This document shows, piece by piece, positions 20,537 to 29,945 of a DNA stretch of 29,945 bases (position 1 is its first letter; the number at the start of each line of letters is the position of its first letter). A model generated the notes under the pieces. The model was not told the origin of the DNA, did no database searches, and worked only from the letters and a program-made list of their open reading frames with translations. The position numbers and the translations under genes were made by a program. The DNA comes from Setaria digitata (taxonomy: Eukaryota; Nematoda; Chromadorea; Rhabditida; Setariidae): assembly GCA_003640385.1 (NCBI GenBank), contig RCAB01000646.1, forward strand, positions 1 through 29,945, read 5' to 3'.

Positions 20537-23500
20537 CTAGATATTAAGTTTTTAGGCTGGAAAAGAAAACCAATGCGAATGAATATTTTCTGAACAAATA
20601 AGCCTAAATGAGTAGTTATTTGCATAATAAATAAAAAAATAAAACACATTTTGAGTACTATTTTTAATTTTTAAGGAAATTAATCTTAAAAGCAAAATAA
20701 AACAAACTTGATGAATAAAATCGATGAACAGTTCTGCAGATTTTGGTGGACAATGATCCGGCCATTCAACGTATTGAAAGTGCCTCAACGTTTTTGTTTG
20801 GCCAGACTAAATAACTTCACTTAATTACTTAATATTTCATAAATTACCAAATAATTATATTTAATAAAAATAAGTTGTCAAAAAATTACATGTACTGAAG
20901 CAATGAATGATTCTAAAATTACACATACTAGGAAAATTGTTGACTTCTGGCAAATCATTTGTAATCAATTATAACTTACGAAGATATTTACACAGTTGAG
21001 AAATTAAGTGAAGGAATAAATTACGAAAAATCAGATGTTAAGAAATATATTATAAAAAATAAAATACGCTATAAAGAAACGAATTACGAGAAATTAAAAC
21101 TGTTAAAGAGAACGAATTACGCGAAATTACACGTGTGTTATACGAAATGAACAAGGAGAATTACACGTGTTAAATGAAATTAGCCACGAATAAATGACAC
21201 GTATCAAAGAAAGACATTCAACCGGAAATTTCACTACTCAAATAAATCATAATCATACAGCATACCTGTGTATCGGTAATTCGAAATTCACGCAATACAT
21301 ACTGGGACATATTATATTCGGCAATTGGTTCTACCACTAAATTTGCAAACTGTGCACCGATTTCAGCTGGCCAATATTCAAAACATTTCTCCTAGAAAAC
21401 AGAAATCAAAAGTTGCACTTATTAATATATCACTGATAACTCTTTTTTTTTTTCTCTCTCTATAACAAACAATTACAGTTATTATTTGATGAGTATAAAG
21501 AAAGAAAAAAAAAAAAAAAAGTAAACAAAATGACGAAACGAAGGAAAACAAAAAGAACGAACGAACAAATGAAAACAAATTTTTATTTAAAATAAAAATT
21601 TAACATAAATTGAAACATTCTCAAATTTAAATTTTAATATATATTAAAAACAAACTCGACATGTTTCGGTTGTACGAATGAGCATTACAATAATTGAAGA
21701 TTCATGTTCCCAAATCATTCGCCAAAAATCATTCACCGTATGAGGCATTGGTCCTTGTGTTGCTATATATGCACTGCGTTGCCTGAATTTATTCATTTAT
21801 TTTATTAATTAATTTAAAAAAGACAAAACAAAAGAGAAGCAAATATCCAAAATAATTAATAATCAGTAAAACTGAAAAGCAGAATAATTAATAGTTAGTG
21901 AAACTGAAACCATCACAACAATGGCCGAAGAGACTAAAGCAATTTAAAACTGAGTTGATTGAATCAAAATCACAACATCGTTAAGTGTTAATTTGAAATT
22001 ACATAATTAATAGCCAATGGAATTAAAGCAAAAATATAATAATACATAACTGATAGCTAGTAATAATATTAATAAAATATTGATAATAATAATAATTAAT
22101 ATTACTGGTATAATATTAACAGCAATAATAGCTGATAATAATGGCACTGATAACAATAACTGGCAACAGTGATAACTGTTAGTAGTAATAATTGTTAATA
22201 GTAATAATTAATAGGTAATGAACGAAAATGAATTCTAGATTACAAACCTGTATCCATCAATCCATGAAGCATTGATGTAATCGGAACCTTCTTCGCCTGG
22301 TATGGGACGTAAAATGACACGTGATGAGTCGTAAGGTACCATATTGATCAGACGATTTTTTGGCCGATTTACAGATAAATTTGCAACAACACAACGGGAA
22401 TTTGACATTTTTAATGTTGCCAAATGCTGTAAATTAATTGAAAGTTGAAATAAAAAGTGCAAATTTTGCATTATTTAGAAATTCCACAACCAATTAGTAA
22501 TCAATTAATAATCAATGTAAACATACAATGCACAAGAAAAAAAAAGCAAGATAAACAAGTGGAAATGTACAATGCAAAAGGAAAAAGAATGTTTCTTGGA
22601 ATTTTTGGTCGTTTTTTCTACAGAATTCAAATTTTTTCATAAATTTAATAAATAAACAAGTAGTGCTTTTTCTTTTCTCGAAGTTCCGTAATTAAAATTT
22701 AGGAAATTTTGATAATTGCGGGTAAAGGACGCAGTTAAATTTCACATAAATTACTCTTTTAATCATAAATAAATATTTTCAATTTATCGATGGGCTTGTG
22801 ACCTAAATTCAAAATTTAAATTCGGGTTCCACAGCCGAAGCTTGATCCATTGGCTGAATTTTCAACTTAATGATGAATTTGAAATGAAAATAAATTTAGT
22901 TTAAAAAAAATAGTATTTTATGTTTTTTTAAAAATAAGCTTAACATAATAAACAAAAAATTTAAAATAAAACATATACCCTAAATTCAGATAAATTTGCA
23001 ACAACACAAGTTCCATAACCGGAGTTTAAACCATTCGCTGAGAATTTTCAACTTAATGATGGATGAGTTTGAAATAAAACTAAACTTAGTAAAAAAAAAA
23101 AAAAAAAAAAAAAGCTAAATTTAATTTAAAAAGAGCTTAAAACAAAACAAAACATATACCCTAAATTCAAGTTCCATAGCCGAAACTTGATCCATTGGTT
23201 GAATTTGCATTAAAGCTTGAACATGCGTATAAAGTTTGCTAGCAGGAACTTCCGTTGAACCAGACTGTACCGCATCAAGTACCGCGTCATGGATAAAAAT
23301 ATACTGATCATCAGTCTGAAAAAAAATTTCATCTTATATAAAAAGAAATCAAACTGAAATATTTCAAATATGCCATTCCATTGTTTACTAATTTAAAAAA
23401 AAAAAAAAAAAAATGAAAACAAACGTAATATAACACAACAAAAAAAGAAAATTAAATAATACGGATTGAAAAAAAAAAAAAAAAAAAAACAGAAAAAATG

Positions 23501-26500
23501 GGACTTAAAATAATCTCAAAAATGGAAATGAAAATTGAAGAAATAAAAAAGAAATAGTGTGAGACTAGAAATTAAAGATAAAAAAATTTAAAAAGTATAT
23601 CAAATGAAATGCTTGGTTTTTTTTCCCCCCCAAGAATATTTCAAAATATCAAGTACTATTTATTTATTATATGGCATTTTCAGAATATCTGCACAAATTT
23701 CAATAAAACTAACCATTTTCAGTCCAAATTTTTCTCTTAACTCTTCTAATTTTTCTTTTTTTTTTTTTTTTTTTCAAAATATACGCTTAAATTTTATGCT
23801 TACTTGAACCATATAAGATCTTTGTGATCGTAATGCCGTTACACAGCCATAAATATCTACAGTATTTTCGTATCGCAACCGCTCCAACATACAATCGATT
23901 ACGATAAAGGCACCTGTTCGGCCAATTCCAGCACTGTAATACAATTATTTTGCTGAGTTAAAACAGAACTTTCAAAGAAATTCATTACATTTCTTTTTTC
24001 TTTTACTCTTTGTCCATATTAATCAATGATAATTCATTGATAAATGATAATTTCTCTAGCTTTATAACCTGCAATGTGATATGATTGGACCAGCATCCGG
24101 CCGATTCAATGTTTTCACCCTTTTCAGGAACATCAAGAAAGGTGTCGGATGATCTGGAACACCATGATCCGGCCATGCCGTATATTGTAAATGTCGGATT
24201 TCTCGCACCTTGCTACCACCACGATGTTGTAAGCGAAATGTTCGAATTGTATAATGTGCCAATTCCAGTGTATCCAATAATGTTACCTAAATTAATCTAA
24301 TTATAATTTTATTTAATGGTAGTTTCTAACAGATCATTATTTAATCATGATTTCAAAATCTATCAAAAATTTCCAATTCCAATAATCAATAAAGAAAAAT
24401 TAATAGTGCTATCCTAAAGCAAATATGTTAAGATATTGCTAACTTTATATTAATTATCTTTCTTAAAAAACAATAAATAATTAAATCTTTCTCTTGAAAC
24501 GAAATTCATCCCACTTTATCACCTACTATATTATTTTTTCTTTGCCAAATTTTCCATTCCTTATATAACTTCTCCAATACTATAATTTAATTCAAGATTA
24601 ATTTTATAACTCTAAAAAATGCAGAATTTTTAATAATTTAACCAACTACTTGAAGTTTTTTACATTAACACCGTGCAGTCCCGAAGATAATATCTGTTAT
24701 TTACAAATTTCAAAATGTAAAAATTTAATAATTTAGCAAAATATTTCCGCTCTTTACATTACATTACTTCTGACAGAAAGAAAATATCTGTAATTTTATG
24801 AATTTTGAAACGAAAAAAATTCAGTAATTTAGTTAAATATTCGAATTCTTACATTACTTACAATTTCTTTTCTTTAGTGTAAAAAAACTCAAAATTTATA
24901 AATTCCTAAAATGCAAAATTTTAATGGATATTTGAACACCCAGACTACTTCTATACAGTTATGGATAAAATAACTGCAATTTACTAATTTTAAAATGCAA
25001 AACTTTTATAATTTAATCAAGTATTTCATTTGAATTCACACACTGTCGAGGTGTAGGTCTAAATGAAATAACTGTAATTTGTAGATTAGTAAAATTTAAA
25101 AATTCAATAATTTAGCAAACATATCTCCCATTCTCATTCTAATTTACGGCTATTCTTTTTCTTTTCCCTCTTTCTTCATAATTTTTTGAAAAAAGATTCG
25201 TAAAATTATGATCAAATAATATAAAAGCATATCAAATTTGTGGAATTTAAAAACTAAATAATTTAGCGAACATTTTCCCTCCATTTTCGTTGTAATTTAA
25301 GATTGTTACCCTCTTTTCTTATCCATTTTCCTTATAAATTTTTAAAAAAAATTTCTAAAATTATACCTGAATATGGCCATAATATGAAGCACCTCGACCA
25401 GGCCAATACTGGTTACACTTAATTCGTGACCGTTCTTCCAGCTTTGTTAACATTACTATTGTTACTGTATTTTCTTCCCAAACCATTCGCCAAAAATCGG
25501 CAAATGTTTCCGGTAACGGTCCCTGTGTTGCAATGTATGCCTTTGGCTAAAGAAAAAAAAAAAATAATTTTTTCCTTTTAATATACATTTTATGTAATCA
25601 ATCTTTCTCTTTTTCATAAATAAATTAAAAATATTTCAGTTCTGCAAGAATTTGATTTAAACTACAACGAATAATGTGATTAAAATATGAATAATTTTTT
25701 GAGAAAAAAAAAAAAAAAAAGGACGATCAAAAGTAATCATCGGCAAAACTAGGCATTATGAAATTAATTGAACTAATTCATTAGATTCATTAAACTTTAT
25801 TAATTAATACAAGTGTTAAAATTCAGAATATGAATATACTAATTGAATAATTGGAATAAAAAACACACCTTTTCATAACCATCAATATAATTAGCATTAA
25901 TATAATCACTACCATCAATACCATCAATTGATGTAAGGATAACACGAGAATGATCATATGCAACAACATTTGCATACCGATTTTTTAATTTATTAATTAA
26001 ACGATTAGAATTTTCCCATGTAAAATGTTGACCTGTTTCAATGCTCTCATATTCCTATAAAAAAAAAAAAAAGAAAAAGAAAATTATCAATAAATATGAA
26101 ATTTTTATTCCTAAATGTATATCACTAATCATTGAATACGTAACTTTAACAAAAATTGTCTTCTTATTTATGCAAAATTTTGGAATTTGAAAAAAGAAAA
26201 AAAATTGAATTAACAATACATATAACCTTAAATGATACAAAAGTAGCAGTTTAATTTTCGTCCAATTAATTATGAAAGAAAAGTTTTCCATGAAATTTCC
26301 AGTTCATTAGTCAATAAATTTATGAAATAATAAAAATTTAATAAAAATCTTTTTTTTTTTTATTCTGGAAATTAAAAGAAAAAAAAAAAAGAACCTGTGA
26401 GAATAAGGCATTATTATTCATTTTAAGCTTATCAATATGTACAGCAAGTTCAGAGATAGGAATTGGTGGATGAGTGAGAGAATGGCCACCAACAGCTCCA

Positions 26501-29411
26501 CCACTTGAAGGTAATATTGAAATTGGAACAGGTAAGGCATTACAGGTTGTGCTACTTAGATGACTTTGATGTAATGGATACATATCCATTTGTTGATCCA
26601 CTGCACAACTACCATTTCCATTCATCTAAAAAAAAAAAAAAAAAAAAAGATTAAAAAATTTAACATTAAATTTTGAAGTTTTTTTTTTTTCCTTTTCCAA
26701 TAATTTATGGCAGAATTAATTTCCTCTTAATAATTTCTTTCTTTTTTCTGAAGAAAGCATCTTCAGTATTGAGACAAAAAAGGAAGAAGGAAATTCAGAA
26801 ATGTAGGTAGTATTCGGCATAAAATTACCTACCTGATCATACGGATTAACTATATGACGGCCATAAACGTCACCGGAAACAAGTAATTTTGATGTTTCAC
26901 TTGGGATAGTACTACCGGCTAGTGCAACTTTTGAGATGGAACCGTGACGAGGAGTTTTATGACGATTATTTCGACGACTGCATCGTAGCCACCTAAAATG
27001 GAAAATTGAAAATTAAAAGGAACAAAATGGTTGGAAATTGTCTGAAAAGGAACTTTGCACAAAATTTGAGAGCTCTTAAGATTAGTAGGAGAAATTTTAA
27101 GACATTTAAGACTAAAAATTTCATCGTGAATAATAAGGCGAAAAAAAAAAAGAAGAAATTTTGAAGAAGGCTAGAATATTATGTGATTTTTTTTTCTTTT
27201 AAGAAATAAGACTAGTAAGCAGCATTTTAATTAAAAATTGAAAGAATTATTATGTGAAATTATGAAGGCAGGAAAACTTTTCGACGAATCGCTGAAATAA
27301 AATTTTGAGACGAAATGAACCAATAGAACAAGGGATATTTAAGGCTTATTTGTTGAAAAAAAAAAATGTATTAAAATAAAATTAGCAAATTAAATAATTT
27401 AAAAAAATTTTATAAAGGTAATAAAAGAAAGCTTAGAAAAGATAATGCTGACGTAGTATAGTATTTTTAAACTTGATATAGAACTGAATTTTCTCATCAT
27501 CGTCAAACTGAAATATTAACTAACACTGGGACGAAATGACGAATGATCATCTTTAGAGGATTATGAAAAAAAGTAATTTTAGCACTAAAATTAAATTAAT
27601 TAATAATTGAAAAAAAAGCAAATTTAAATTCAAAATGATGTAACATTTATGCTAAGAAGTTCTTTTCGGTAAAATTCGAACATCGGCAATTTTTTTTTTT
27701 TTTGTTTTTTTTTAATTTTAAATTTGAAATAAAAAAAAAAAAAACATACCAAATAACAAGCATTCCAACGATAATTGCAATAATTAAAATTGCAACAAGT
27801 GGTGCGATAAGCCATAAATTCGATGAGGATGTTTTGGCATCACGAATATGTGCGTTAGTAAATTTGGTTGTAAATGAATCGCTAAGCATTGAATCCGAAT
27901 AACGTTTCGCTAATGGTTCTTGTATTGGAGCACGAAATTCAAACTAAAATTTTGAAAAAAAAAAAAAAGAAAATCACTTGGATAAAAGAAGAAACAACTG
28001 TTTTGAAAAATCTGAAAGAAATTTAAATTTCTCTTTGCTTTTTGACAATTTTACTAAAATTGAACAAAAAAGACGAGAAATGAAATATTTCCTTTTAAAC
28101 TGCAATTAAGAGAAAGGAAAAGAAAACAATGACGGATTGGTAAGCACAGGTAAGTTATATAGTAAACAATAAAAAATTTTTGAAAATTTCAAGCAAAACT
28201 TAAAACAGTGAAATCTTACTGGTTGATTAAGACTTCTCGAGACATCTTCACGGGCAAATGCGCGCATCATCAAACGATATCTGGTATTACTCTGCAGGGG
28301 CCAATTATCGTAACCATCATACATCTAAATTAATTTTAAAAATTAATTAACAATTCAGCTGAAATATAATTTTGAAATTGATTACTGAAATCGGAAATTT
28401 ATTATTTGCGAGATACTATTTGAAATAAGAATAAAAACGAAAGGAGAGAGGGAGAGAGAGGAAGAGAGAAAGAGGGAAAAAAAAGTACGATTCATTTCGT
28501 TAATGAGTAACATTCTGTAATCTATAAAATTTCCTAAATTAAATTAAGGCAAAAAAGAAATTTGATAAATTTAATTGGAATTTCAATTTAAGCCGAAATA
28601 ATTAAAAAAACAGAAAAAGGAAGAATTTACCTGTCCATCACCAAGTGTAAACAGGTGATTATCGCGCTGCAATTGTTGCATTTCATTTACAGGTATACCT
28701 GCCGCAATGTAAGCACCTCGAAGTGGAAGAGGTTCATGCAAATAACGCCTAAATTATAATTAATTAATAATTAACTTCCAAATAAGGCTTAAATAATCAA
28801 TCTGGTTGGAGAGACGTAGGTTGTATATGTGGAAAAAAAGTTCTAGATTTAAGAAACGAAATGAAAAATTATTATTTTGTGCGCAAAAAAAATTTTTTCA
28901 TCAGTAAAAAGTTATTTTTCCATCCTTTTTCCTTTTATTTTCACTAAAAATTCATATTTGCTATGAGAAATTTTAAAATTTAAAGAAGGAAAAATTTTTT
29001 TTGAAAAACGATAGCATTCGAAAAAGTTTTAAATTAAAGATAAATTGAAGGGAAGATTTCTTCATAAAAAAAAGAAAAAAAGGAAAAATCACCCAAAAAT
29101 GTTTAATAGAATGTAAAAAACTGAATAAAGTTTGGGATGAAATTATCGTCTGGTCAATAGCAATTCATGAAAAATATAAAATATTTTACTTATTCCCACT
29201 TTTTATTCTTTTTTTTTTTTTTTTTTTTTAATACTATTTGAAAATGAGAAGAAGAGGAAAAAAAAAAGAAGCAAAACCTTTTATTATTTCGTTCTTTGTT
29301 TACTTTCCGAACTTTCTTTGCAGTTTTACCGTAATAATTCTTGTTCTGATTTGTTCGCATAATTGTGGTACTCTTTTGAAGTGATGTCGAATCCAAATTT
29401 AGCACATCATC
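20270..29411 (-). CDS. ptp-3: LAR-type receptor protein tyrosine phosphatase, 3' part (16 exons)
   Basis: Sixteen exons join without a frame break into 869 residues ending at a TAA. The phosphatase removes phosphate from tyrosines at the plasma membrane; LAR-family members act in cell adhesion, axon guidance and synapse assembly. In fragment numbering: ectodomain stub 1-161 with a basic region around 30-46, transmembrane helix about 162-185 followed by a basic stop-transfer stretch, linker and HPPIPISEL wedge lead-in (about 290-300), D1 about 315-604, D2 605-869. D1 has KNRY (Y341), WPD (D476) and [10 protein letters not shown] (C508). D2 has KNRL (L630), WPD (D765) and [10 protein letters not shown] (C799). 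Every junction shows GT..AG, and joined exons follow LAR residue by residue. The Ig and FN3 domains and the start lie beyond the right edge. The ptp-3 symbol is by family similarity; a clr-1-like or other RPTP fits less well because both domains and the juxtamembrane match LAR. Confidence 0.95.
20708..20806 (-). CDS. ptp-3: RPTP exon: D2 WPD loop
   Basis: A 33-codon phase-0 exon, [20 protein letters not shown], then LFIDFIHQ. The D2 WPD loop keeps the Asp (D765) that mammalian LAR replaces by Glu, but the following residues are His-Cys rather than His-Gly. Confidence 0.95.
20975..21195. repeat. Degenerate ~40-bp intronic repeats with two CACGTG sites
   Basis: Repeats of the motif (A)CGAATTACG(A/C)GAAATTA recur at about 40-base spacing through 21010-21180. 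Two units contain the palindromic E-box CACGTG, at 21130-21135 and 21164-21169, both in the context TTACACGTGT. Confidence 0.5.
21266..21391 (-). CDS. ptp-3: RPTP exon: D2 core
   Basis: A 42-codon phase-0 exon: [30 protein letters not shown] and RITDTQ. LAR D2 has EKCHQYWPAER..VVDPMAEYNMPQYILREF. Donor GTATGC. Confidence 0.95.
21656..21782 (-). CDS. ptp-3: RPTP exon: D2 core
   Basis: [20 protein letters not shown] and [15 protein letters not shown], matching LAR D2 ([27 protein letters not shown]). Ends TCR before donor GTTTGT. 42 complete codons plus the last base of a split Arg. Confidence 0.95.
22020..22215. repeat. ATA/ATAA-rich simple repeat in RPTP intron
   Basis: Imperfect trinucleotide and tetranucleotide runs (ATAATAATAATTAAT, GATAATAATGGC, GTAATAATTGTTAATAG) directly downstream, in the transcript sense, of the D2-start exon. 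No coding potential seen. Confidence 0.6.
22248..22426 (-). CDS. ptp-3: RPTP exon: start of D2
   Basis: Encodes the D2 recognition loop as [16 protein letters not shown], with Leu (L630) in place of the KNRY Tyr as in mammalian LAR D2, then [14 protein letters not shown]. It ends inside an Arg codon, phase 2. A 23-base stretch at 22372-22394 recurs exactly in the neighbouring intron at 22987-23009. Confidence 0.95.
22801..22890 (-). pseudogene. Decayed copy of RPTP exon 11 end (copy C)
   Basis: On the minus strand about 40 bases match the 3' end of the exon at 23160-23315. In the exon frame they still read [13 protein letters not shown], against [13 protein letters not shown] in the real exon, then KF and a stop. 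A GT follows the GAATTTAG end, as in the true exon. The upstream part (22861-22900) has no exon match but is shared with copy B. It looks like an old internal duplication, not a usable exon. Confidence 0.7.
22961..23092 (-). pseudogene. Chimeric decayed copy of RPTP exons 11 and 12 (copy B)
   Basis: The minus strand holds a copy of the exon 11 end and its donor flank (GGTATATGTTTT), with a 20-base insertion between ATGGAACTT and GAATTTAG. The insertion with its edges matches exon 12: 22987-23009 is identical to 22372-22394. An in-frame TAA in the exon 11 frame shows it is not translated. It shares a further 50 bases outside the exon with copy C. Confidence 0.7.
23160..23315 (-). CDS. ptp-3: RPTP exon: end of D1 and D1-D2 hinge
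   Basis: [16 protein letters not shown] finishes D1; [13 protein letters not shown] and [12 protein letters not shown] form the conserved D1-D2 linker of LAR (TEVPARNLYAHIQ..ESVTAMELEFK). 52 codons, phase 0. The 3' end of this exon has two decayed copies in the following intron (see the repeat entries). Confidence 0.95.
23804..23933 (-). CDS. ptp-3: RPTP exon: D1 P-loop
   Basis: Completes the catalytic signature (AGIGRTGAF) and continues [15 protein letters not shown] and [10 protein letters not shown], with the Q-loop at its end. Acceptor ATTACAG, donor GTAAGC. Fragment residues 510-552. Confidence 0.95.
24069..24286 (-). CDS. ptp-3: RPTP exon: D1 WPD loop up to the catalytic Cys
   Basis: Begins [17 protein letters not shown] and holds the WPD loop ([15 protein letters not shown], general acid D476). 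It ends at SHC plus two bases of Ser, so the catalytic signature [10 protein letters not shown] is split by the intron directly after the Cys codon. 218 nt, ending in phase 2. Confidence 0.95.
24601..25325. repeat. Diverged tandem repeat array in RPTP intron
   Basis: Units of about 85-100 bases begin near 24601, 24697, 24791, 24891, 24977 and 25075, with a more distant one near 25231. Shared landmarks are AAAATG(C/T)AAAA, AATAATTTAGCAAA or a close variant, a TATTTC block, and ATATCTG or ATAACTG near the unit end. The array occupies most of the intron between the D1 exons at 24286 and 25367. Confidence 0.6.
25367..25546 (-). CDS. ptp-3: RPTP exon: D1 core
   Basis: A 60-codon phase-0 exon: [31 protein letters not shown] and CNQYWPGRG, the expected order of PTP motifs in D1. 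Ends GHIQ, matching LAR GLIQ before VTLLDT. Confidence 0.95.
25869..26054 (-). CDS. ptp-3: RPTP exon: start of catalytic domain D1
   Basis: Encodes [17 protein letters not shown], the KNRY phosphotyrosine-recognition loop ([17 protein letters not shown]), and [13 protein letters not shown]. All are near-invariant in active class I PTPs. Y341 is the substrate-stacking tyrosine. Phase 0 at both ends, 62 codons. Confidence 0.95.
26395..26625 (-). CDS. ptp-3: RPTP exon: juxtamembrane linker and wedge lead-in
   Basis: A 77-codon phase-0 exon. The first 50 residues are a linker with little similarity; the last part, [20 protein letters not shown], matches the conserved LAR segment HPPIPITDLADNIERLK just before D1. 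It ends FSQ and continues EYESI in the next exon, exactly as in LAR. An A run on the plus strand (pyrimidine tract on the minus) lies directly before the acceptor. Confidence 0.92.
26833..26992 (-). CDS. ptp-3: RPTP exon: cytoplasmic juxtamembrane
   Basis: Basic juxtamembrane region ([16 protein letters not shown]) followed by a Ser/Thr-containing linker ending NPYDQ, donor GTAGGT. The first base completes the Trp codon of the transmembrane exon. Fragment residues 185-237. This region varies among LAR proteins. Confidence 0.88.
27750..27943 (-). CDS. ptp-3: RPTP exon: transmembrane segment
   Basis: Opens [10 protein letters not shown] and carries one long hydrophobic helix, [20 protein letters not shown] (fragment about 163-183). 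The exon ends inside a Trp codon (TG|GTATG). The helix is followed across the splice by [12 protein letters not shown], a typical basic stop-transfer sequence, so the N-terminal side is extracellular. Confidence 0.93.
28220..28324 (-). CDS. ptp-3: RPTP exon: membrane-proximal ectodomain
   Basis: A 35-codon phase-0 exon, [11 protein letters not shown]...[14 protein letters not shown], with donor GTAAGA. It corresponds to the LAR stretch with the pattern GxxNRPL..YxxFVxA before the membrane. The ATG directly after the acceptor is an internal Met, not a start. Fragment residues 85-119. Confidence 0.9.
28631..28748 (-). CDS. ptp-3: RPTP exon: membrane-proximal ectodomain
   Basis: Completes the split Arg codon, then reads [20 protein letters not shown] and ends FTLGDGQ before donor GTAAAT. 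The pattern ..YIAA..FTLGDG.. matches the segment just after the LAR processing site (PYVAA..FTLGDK in vertebrate LAR). Fragment residues 46-84. Confidence 0.88.
29278..29411 (-). CDS. ptp-3: RPTP exon (first in window): ectodomain, basic processing region
   Basis: Starts DDVLNLDST after acceptor TTTTTAG and ends within an Arg codon (AG|GTTTTG), phase 2. It encodes residues 1-45 of the fragment. Its second half is strongly basic ([14 protein letters not shown]), at the position where LAR proteins are cut by furin-like proteases into two non-covalently bound subunits. The phase-0 start shows that another coding exon exists to the right. Confidence 0.8.
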
Positions 29412-29945
29412 CTAAAAATTTCAAAAGGAAAAAGAATGAAATTTATAATGTAAATTTTAATAAATTTAAAAAAAAAACGTGAAATTTCGTTTCATTATAG
29501 GTGATACGAAAAAAAGGAAACATTTGACGATGATGAAAATTTGAGTCTCGTAGTTCGGAATTCTGATTTTGTTGGAAAATTACAGCTTATCATTTATAAA
29601 GGATTGAAAAATGTGCTAACAAATTCTTCAAAATTTATCAATTTTCAAATTTATAGAGGGAAGTAATAAATTAGATAGGACAGTTAAACAGTAATGACCA
29701 AAAAAAAAAGAGAAACCTTTAATCAGCTTAATAATATTCCATACCTTCTTTCTTCCAAAAAAAAAAAAAAAAAAATGCATAAAAAAGTTTGGAATTTAAC
29801 AAAGAAATTTGCAAAAAAAAAAAAAAATAATATTTAGTGAAAATTTAAAAATCAAAAAACTTATACAATTTTTCAGATAAGAATTTAAAATCAGATTTTT
29901 GCTGAAAAGAAAAAATTAGCAAAGTTTTTAATGCGCAAAAAAAAA
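29412..29945. other. Partial RPTP intron at right edge
   Basis: No exon with GT..AG flanks and coding sequence was found here. The phase-0 acceptor at 29412 requires an upstream exon, so this is at least 534 bases of intron, with several A runs of 9-17 bases. Confidence 0.7.

Noticed and set aside
24085..24300. 71-residue plus-strand frame over a D1 exon
   Set aside because: Antisense shadow of the exon that encodes the WPD loop.
1..29945. tRNA, rRNA and known microRNA genes
   Set aside because: No tRNA B-box with a matching cloverleaf, no rRNA stretch and no recognised mature microRNA sequence was found on reading both strands by eye. A covariance-model scan would be decisive.
1..29945. 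Wolbachia-derived insert or DNA transposon
   Set aside because: Filarial genomes often carry both, but no bacterial coding block, transposase frame or paired terminal inverted repeats with target duplications could be seen here.

Overview
The window looks like nuclear DNA of a nematode, probably a filarial species. The evidence is very high A+T, many A or T runs of 15-24 bases, small exons split by introns of about 150-1100 bp, acceptors of the type TTTCAG or TTTTAG, and a receptor phosphatase whose exons align residue by residue with the LAR family (C. elegans ptp-3). Nematode is supported by intron style and protein similarity. Filarial is an inference from base composition and homopolymers. 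No rRNA, tRNA, CRISPR, bacterial or viral gene was recognised.

Layout from left to right. Positions 1 to about 10.6 kb hold no gene I can defend: AT-rich spacer or very long intron with a tandem 32-bp duplication, a GATA-motif-rich stretch near 4.8-5.1 kb, hairpins and a GAT-type degenerate repeat near 8.6-8.8 kb. A minus-strand ORF at 10.63-10.85 kb may be a stray exon. From 14826 down to 11443 lies a nine-exon minus-strand gene for an unrecognised Asn- and Tyr-rich protein of about 368 residues. At 17584-17225 (minus) is a small intronless gene for an Arg/Ser-rich basic protein of 119 residues. It has an RS-domain or protamine-like composition and no RNA-binding domain. From 29411 down to 20270 (minus) are the last 16 coding exons (869 residues) of a LAR-type receptor protein tyrosine phosphatase: membrane-proximal ectodomain with a basic processing region, transmembrane helix, D1, D2 and stop. 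Its 5' part lies beyond the right edge.

All three genes lie on the minus strand, so transcription runs right to left. The phosphatase would act at the cell surface, dephosphorylating phosphotyrosine proteins in adhesion and axon or synapse signalling. Nothing in the sequence ties the two smaller genes to it functionally.

The most interesting signals are: two decayed copies of the end of phosphatase exon 11 inside its own downstream intron, one carrying a 20-bp insertion that matches exon 12; a diverged repeat array of 85-100 bp units in the D1 intron; the mixed active/inactive signature of the D2 domain; the protamine-like RS gene; and the symmetric phase-0 exon cassette of the unknown gene.
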